Assembly (NCBI GenBank): GCA_029260335.1 | Contig: JAJDDL010000172.1 | Coordinates: forward strand, 1-12,675 | Reading direction: 5' to 3' | Source: Phycisphaerales bacterium | GTDB taxonomy: Bacteria > Planctomycetota > Phycisphaerae > Phycisphaerales > UBA1924 | Length of the DNA: 12,675 bases | Part shown: positions 9,075 to 12,675 of the stretch, piece by piece | Position numbering within the stretch: position 1 is the first letter of the stretch | How the letters are laid out: each line of letters starts with the position of its first letter | The notes under the pieces: model-generated | Told to the model about the DNA's origin: nothing | What the model saw: the letters and a program-made list of their open reading frames with translations, nothing else | Database searches by the model: none | Made by a program: the position numbers and the translations under genes

Positions 9075-10253
9075 CTACCGTTCGTGCCATGCCCTCAACA
9101 CCTCGGCCTCTTGCGCCGCCCGCATGCCAGGTCGTCTCTGGCGCGATGTTCTTTCCTCGGGTAGCGTGTCCCAATACGCAAGCGTGTCCCGCACCGTCTC
9201 GGCAAGCGGCCTGCAGTGCAACCCCGCGCTCATCGCCCGCGCATTGCTCCACGTGTTCGCCCCCGCCTGCTCGGCACTCTGCCTCGGCATCCAGATCGGC
9301 ATCTCGATCCAACCCCGGATCTGCTGAGCCGCGAGAAACTCCGTGTCATCAATCCACGTGAACGACGCGTCCCCACCAGTCACCGCCTTGCACCCATAGA
9401 GCATCTCGGCCATGTCCGCCGGGTGATTCGGTCCCGACGCGTTGAAGTCGCGCAGATCACGATTCTCGAGCAAAGTAACTAAAAACTCGCCAAGGTCACG
9501 CACATCTAGCCATGCCGCGGGGTCGAGCCCATCGCCCGGTGCAAGAATCTCACCACCCCGGCGCACTCGCACCGGCCAATACGTAAATCGATCCGAACCG
9601 TCATCGGGCCCGACGATCAGCCCCGGCCGCACAACAGTCACTTTCCCAGCCATCGTCGCGTGGGCCGTGCGCTCACACTCGGCTTTCATCGCGCAGTAGT
9701 GCTGACCGACGTTTTCCGTTGTCGGATCTTCGAGCGTGTCCAGGGGCGAGTCCTCGGTGCCGTTGACAACCGAAGTCCAGTTTGCGTGCGCACAGATGCT
9801 CGAAACAAACAAGTACTGGCCGATCCGATCACCCAGCGTCTCGGCCGATGCCCGCACCCATCTCGGAATGTTCGCCGAGGTATCGATGACCGCGTCGAAC
9901 TCGCGTCCTTCCAGCCCGCTCAGGCCCTCATCGATCTGCGGATCCCGATTGCCAATGATCGTCTCGAGCTCAGGAAACAGATCCGCATTGCTCCGCCCTC
10001 GATTGAAGAGCGTCACCGTGTGCCCACGCGCGAGCGCAGAACGCACCGTGTGCGGCCCCAGGAACCGAGTACCGCCCAGCATCAGAATGTTGAGCGACTT
10101 TGCAGCCGGTTGCTTCGCCGGATGGGCCGAGACGTCCACCGTAAGTTCGACGCCCGGTTGCCCGGCTGCTGCCGTGCTCCCAAGCACGCCCAACCCTGCA
10201 CCGCCCGCCGCCGCGGTTTGCAAGAACTCCCGACGCGTCTTCGAACCTGGCAT
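9075..10253 (-). CDS. Tat-exported NAD-dependent epimerase/dehydratase (extended SDR)
   Basis: A 392-residue extended short-chain dehydrogenase with an N-terminal Tat signal. The signal reads T6-R7-R8-E-F-L11, followed by an Ala/Gly-rich hydrophobic stretch to about residue 31. The Rossmann fold starts at about 53, with the nucleotide-binding loop G60-G-T-R-F-L-G66. The V-S151-S152 strand and the catalytic pair Y186-x3-K190 are present, and V-R-P-G-L-I-V-G-P follows as in nucleotide-sugar epimerases. The enzyme should act on a sugar nucleotide or related substrate using NAD(P), but its export through Tat means folding with bound cofactor in the cytoplasm and action outside it. AAGGGGA at 10259-10265 (minus strand) supports the start. 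The lipoprotein gene follows 12 bases downstream. Substrate unknown. Planctomycetes commonly carry such Tat-signal oxidoreductases; the signal could also keep it membrane-tethered. Confidence 0.88.
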   Translation of the reverse strand: MPGSKTRREFLQTAAAGGAGLGVLGSTAAAGQPGVELTVDVSAHPAKQPAAKSLNILMLGGTRFLGPHTVRSALARGHTVTLFNRGRSNADLFPELETIIGNRDPQIDEGLSGLEGREFDAVIDTSANIPRWVRASAETLGDRIGQYLFVSSICAHANWTSVVNGTEDSPLDTLEDPTTENVGQHYCAMKAECERTAHATMAGKVTVVRPGLIVGPDDGSDRFTYWPVRVRRGGEILAPGDGLDPAAWLDVRDLGEFLVTLLENRDLRDFNASGPNHPADMAEMLYGCKAVTGGDASFTWIDDTEFLAAQQIRGWIEMPIWMPRQSAEQAGANTWSNARAMSAGLHCRPLAETVRDTLAYWDTLPEERTSRQRRPGMRAAQEAEVLRAWHER

Positions 10254-10349
10254 GCGTGTCCCCTTTGCTCGTTCCCGGGCTTGTTGTTACACCGCCTACC
10301 GCCGACGCGAGCCTAGGAAGCATCCGTCCACCACAAGTTCGGTGAATAC

Positions 10350-10378
10350 TTGGTAATTGTGCTCGATATCGCTATGCT
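10350..10378 (+). promoter_or_regulatory. Candidate sigma-70-type promoter placing +1 at the recQ start
   Basis: TTGGTA (10350-10355) and TATGCT (10373-10378) are separated by exactly 17 bases, a good -35/-10 arrangement. A start about 7 bases after the -10 falls at or next to the GTG at 10385, so the transcript could be leaderless. No Shine-Dalgarno is present before that GTG, which fits this reading. Confidence 0.45.
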
Positions 10379-10384
10379 CCGGGC

Positions 10385-12607
10385 GTGCCGCCAGAATCCT
10401 CCACATCATCCGCCGTCGCCGAGACCGTCAGCAGAGTCTGGGGCTTCGACACGCTCCGTCCGCTGCAGTCTGAGGCCATAGACGCGGCTCTGGCGGACAA
10501 GGACGCCCTGGTCGTCCTGCCCACCGGCGCAGGCAAGAGCCTGTGCTACCAAGTCCCACCCTTGGTTTCAGACGAACTGACCGTCGTCGTCAGCCCGCTC
10601 ATCGCGCTCATGAAGGACCAGGTCGATGGCCTGGTGCTCAATGGCTACCCCGCCGCCGCCGTCCACTCGGGCTGCTCGGACGAAGAACTCGAACGCGCTC
10701 AGGCCATGGCCGCCGACGGCTCGCTCCGCTTGCTCTTCGTCGCGCCCGAACGACTCTTATCCGTCCGTTTCGACAAGCTCCTCGCGGACATGACCGTCTC
10801 TCGCTTCGCTATCGACGAAGCCCATTGCATCAGCCATTGGGGCCACGACTTCCGTCCCGAGTATCGCCAGCTCGCAACCCTGCGCCAGCGCTTCCCCAAC
10901 GCCAGTATCCAAGCCTTCACCGCGACCGCTACCCCTCGCGTGCAAGCAGACATCCTCAAGCAACTCTCACTGCGCGACCCAGCGGTCCACGTCGGCACGT
11001 TTGATCGACCCAATCTCGTGTATCGCGTCCTGCCAAGAGTCGCCCGCGATGACCAGATCGCCGAGATCCTCTCGCGTCACAAGGACGAGGGCGCGATCGT
11101 CTATTGCATCAGCCGCAAGGACACCGAGGCGATCGCCGAGGCTCTTCGAGCGCGCAACATCGACGCCAAGGCCTACCACGCCGGGCTCAACCATGCCAAG
11201 CGCAGTCGCGTCCAAGAGTATTTCATTAACGAACGCACCGATGTCGTGGTCGCCACCGTCGCCTTCGGCATGGGCATCGACCGCTCCAACGTCCGATGCG
11301 TCATCCACGCCGCGTTGCCCAAGTCCGTCGAGGCCTACCAGCAGGAAACCGGCCGTGCCGGGCGCGATGGGCTGGAGTCTGAATGCGTGCTCTTGCACGC
11401 GTCGTCCGATGCCGCCCGCTGGCGAAGGCTCTATGAGATGTCGGCCGCCGAGAGCGATTCGGGGCCCGAGGTCTTGCAAGCCCAGATCGCTCTCTTGGAA
11501 GAAACGCGGAGCTTCGCAAATAGCGCCGACTGCAGGCACAAACAGCTCTCCGAGCACTTCGGCCAGAGCTACGAGAACGAAACCTGCGGCGCATGCGATG
11601 TCTGTCTCAACGAACTCGAGATACGCGATGACTCGACCGACATCGCACGCAAGGTCCTGTCATGCATCGCCCGGCTTCGGCTGCAGTCGGGCCTGGACTT
11701 CGGTGCCGCTCACATCGCAGACGTCCTGCGCGGCTCCCGCGCCAAGAAAATCCTCGACCACAAGCACGACCAGATCTCCACCCACGGCATCCTCCGCGAT
11801 CATCCGCGCGACACCGTGATGAGCTTCATCAACCAACTCATCGATCGAGGCGTGCTCGAACGCTCGGCCGGCGAATACCCCGTGCTCGTGCTCAACGCCG
11901 AGTCTCGCGCGGTCCTCAAGGGCGAGCAGCAAGTCTCGCTCGTCGAGGCCAAGGACACCAGGGCCCCCGCGTCCCGTTCCACGCAAGAACTCCCGCTCAA
12001 CGCCGACGAGCACCAGTTGTTCGAGGCGCTGCGCATGCTCCGCCGGGAGATCGCACAGGAGATGGGCGTGCCGCCGTACGTGGTCTTCGGCGATGTGTCT
12101 CTGCGCGAGATGGCGGCCATCCGCCCCGCGTCCCGCGAACGCTTCGCGACCATCCGCGGCGTGGGGGCCCAGAAGCTCGAGTCCTTCGCCGAGCAGTTCC
12201 TCGAATGCATCTCCCAACAGAGCGATGCGCTGGGCTTGGACCTCGATAGCGCGCCCGCGCCGACGGTCGTCACCCGACCCGCGCCTCGTCCCAAGCCCAA
12301 GACCAAGTCCAACCCACAAAAGGCCCTCGCGTTCGAGCGATTCACCGAGGGCGATTCGTTAGACGAAGTAGCAAACGCAACCGGCAGAGCCGTGAGCACG
12401 ATCGCCGGCTACCTCGTCGAGTGGATCGAGGCTGAGTCGCCCAAATCCATCGACCCTTGGGTGAGCCCGCAGACGTATCAGCGGATCGTCGAGGCAATGG
12501 AAGGCGATCAGCGCCCCTTCCTTCGACCGATCTATGACAGCCTGGATGGCCAGGTGTCCTACGAGCAGATCCGAGCCGTTCTTGCACACCTCAAGCCAAG
12601 CGGTTGA
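10385..12607 (+). CDS. recQ: ATP-dependent DNA helicase RecQ
   Basis: A 740-residue 3'-to-5' DNA helicase for recombination repair and stalled-fork processing. The helicase core is complete: the Q motif (G-F-D-T-L-R-P-L-Q), Walker A P-T-G-A-G-K51-S, D144-E-A-H147 with C-I-S-H-W-G-H-D-F-R-P, the T-A-T-A-T motif III, and E-T-G-R-A-G-R-D-G motif VI. The zinc site is Cys383, Cys401, Cys404, Cys407. A winged-helix RQC part follows, then an HRDC domain at about 539-610 (L-R-R-E-I-A, P-P-Y-V-V-F-x-D, and I-R-G-V-G). The last ~100 residues form a C-terminal RecQ HTH-type domain (S-L-D-E-V-A, T-I-A-G-Y-L), so the protein is longer than E. coli RecQ (about 610). The start is GTG at 10385, the only start codon before the helicase core in this frame. 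It has no Shine-Dalgarno. No damage is seen. Confidence 0.97.
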   Translation: MPPESSTSSAVAETVSRVWGFDTLRPLQSEAIDAALADKDALVVLPTGAGKSLCYQVPPLVSDELTVVVSPLIALMKDQVDGLVLNGYPAAAVHSGCSDEELERAQAMAADGSLRLLFVAPERLLSVRFDKLLADMTVSRFAIDEAHCISHWGHDFRPEYRQLATLRQRFPNASIQAFTATATPRVQADILKQLSLRDPAVHVGTFDRPNLVYRVLPRVARDDQIAEILSRHKDEGAIVYCISRKDTEAIAEALRARNIDAKAYHAGLNHAKRSRVQEYFINERTDVVVATVAFGMGIDRSNVRCVIHAALPKSVEAYQQETGRAGRDGLESECVLLHASSDAARWRRLYEMSAAESDSGPEVLQAQIALLEETRSFANSADCRHKQLSEHFGQSYENETCGACDVCLNELEIRDDSTDIARKVLSCIARLRLQSGLDFGAAHIADVLRGSRAKKILDHKHDQISTHGILRDHPRDTVMSFINQLIDRGVLERSAGEYPVLVLNAESRAVLKGEQQVSLVEAKDTRAPASRSTQELPLNADEHQLFEALRMLRREIAQEMGVPPYVVFGDVSLREMAAIRPASRERFATIRGVGAQKLESFAEQFLECISQQSDALGLDLDSAPAPTVVTRPAPRPKPKTKSNPQKALAFERFTEGDSLDEVANATGRAVSTIAGYLVEWIEAESPKSIDPWVSPQTYQRIVEAMEGDQRPFLRPIYDSLDGQVSYEQIRAVLAHLKPSG

Positions 12608-12639
12608 ATCTAGGCGGATTCCGGTACCTTGGACCTGAC

Positions 12640-12675
12640 ATGGATGAACTTCAAGAACCTCAAGAAGCAAAAGAG
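12640..12675 (+). CDS. Possible start of a further gene, cut by the window edge
   Basis: An ATG at 12640, 33 bases after the recQ stop, opens a frame of 12 codons that runs off the window; it is acidic and Gln/Glu-rich. A second ATG at 12644 opens another frame, rich in Lys and Asn, also unbroken to the edge. Neither has a clear Shine-Dalgarno, although GGAC at 12631-12634 is at workable distance for both. Which frame is real cannot be decided here, and no function can be given. Confidence 0.3.
   Translation, partial: MDELQEPQEAKE

Noticed and set aside
10385..12607. RecQ as part of a defence island
   Set aside because: The protein is a standard housekeeping-type RecQ with RQC, HRDC and HTH. 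No nuclease, toxin, reverse transcriptase or other defence gene is next to it.

Overview
The window looks like chromosomal DNA from a planctomycete, most likely of the Phycisphaerae. It is GC-rich and gene-dense. One secreted beta-propeller protein ends in a dockerin-like EF-hand pair with a terminal Gly-Cys, typical of Phycisphaerales exoproteins. A Tat-signal NAD-dependent epimerase and a small membrane protein with a degenerate prepilin-like 'ADG' C-terminus also fit that lineage. This placement rests on protein style, not on a marker gene. No tRNA, rRNA, IS element, CRISPR array or integrase was found, and no stretch over 300 bases lacks a gene.

Layout, left to right. Positions 114-3267 are a plus-strand run: a KdgF-like cupin, a one-TM hypothetical protein, an Icc-type metallophosphoesterase, and a GT39/ArnT-like membrane glycosyltransferase that overlaps the phosphoesterase by 4 bases. 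Positions 3404-5131 are minus strand: the dockerin-tailed six-bladed propeller protein and, upstream of it, a FUN14-family membrane protein. A 111-base divergent gap leads to acnA (5243-8020, aconitase), whose stop codon overlaps the TTG start of a GNAT acetyltransferase (to 8454). Only 8 bases further on, a minus-strand pair ends: a Tat-exported epimerase/dehydratase (9075-10253) followed by a lipoprotein (8463-9062). A 131-base divergent gap leads to recQ (10385-12607), and the first codons of another plus-strand gene may start at 12640 and run off the window.

Functionally this is a mix of core metabolism (aconitase), DNA repair (RecQ with a full HRDC and C-terminal HTH) and envelope or secreted proteins. 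I see no coherent new multi-gene system. The points most worth a second look are a candidate leaderless promoter for recQ, the aconitase-acetyltransferase stop/start overlap, the Asn replacing the usual catalytic His in the phosphoesterase, the apparent excess of the HIP1-like octamer GCGATCGC, and the exported epimerase-lipoprotein pair.
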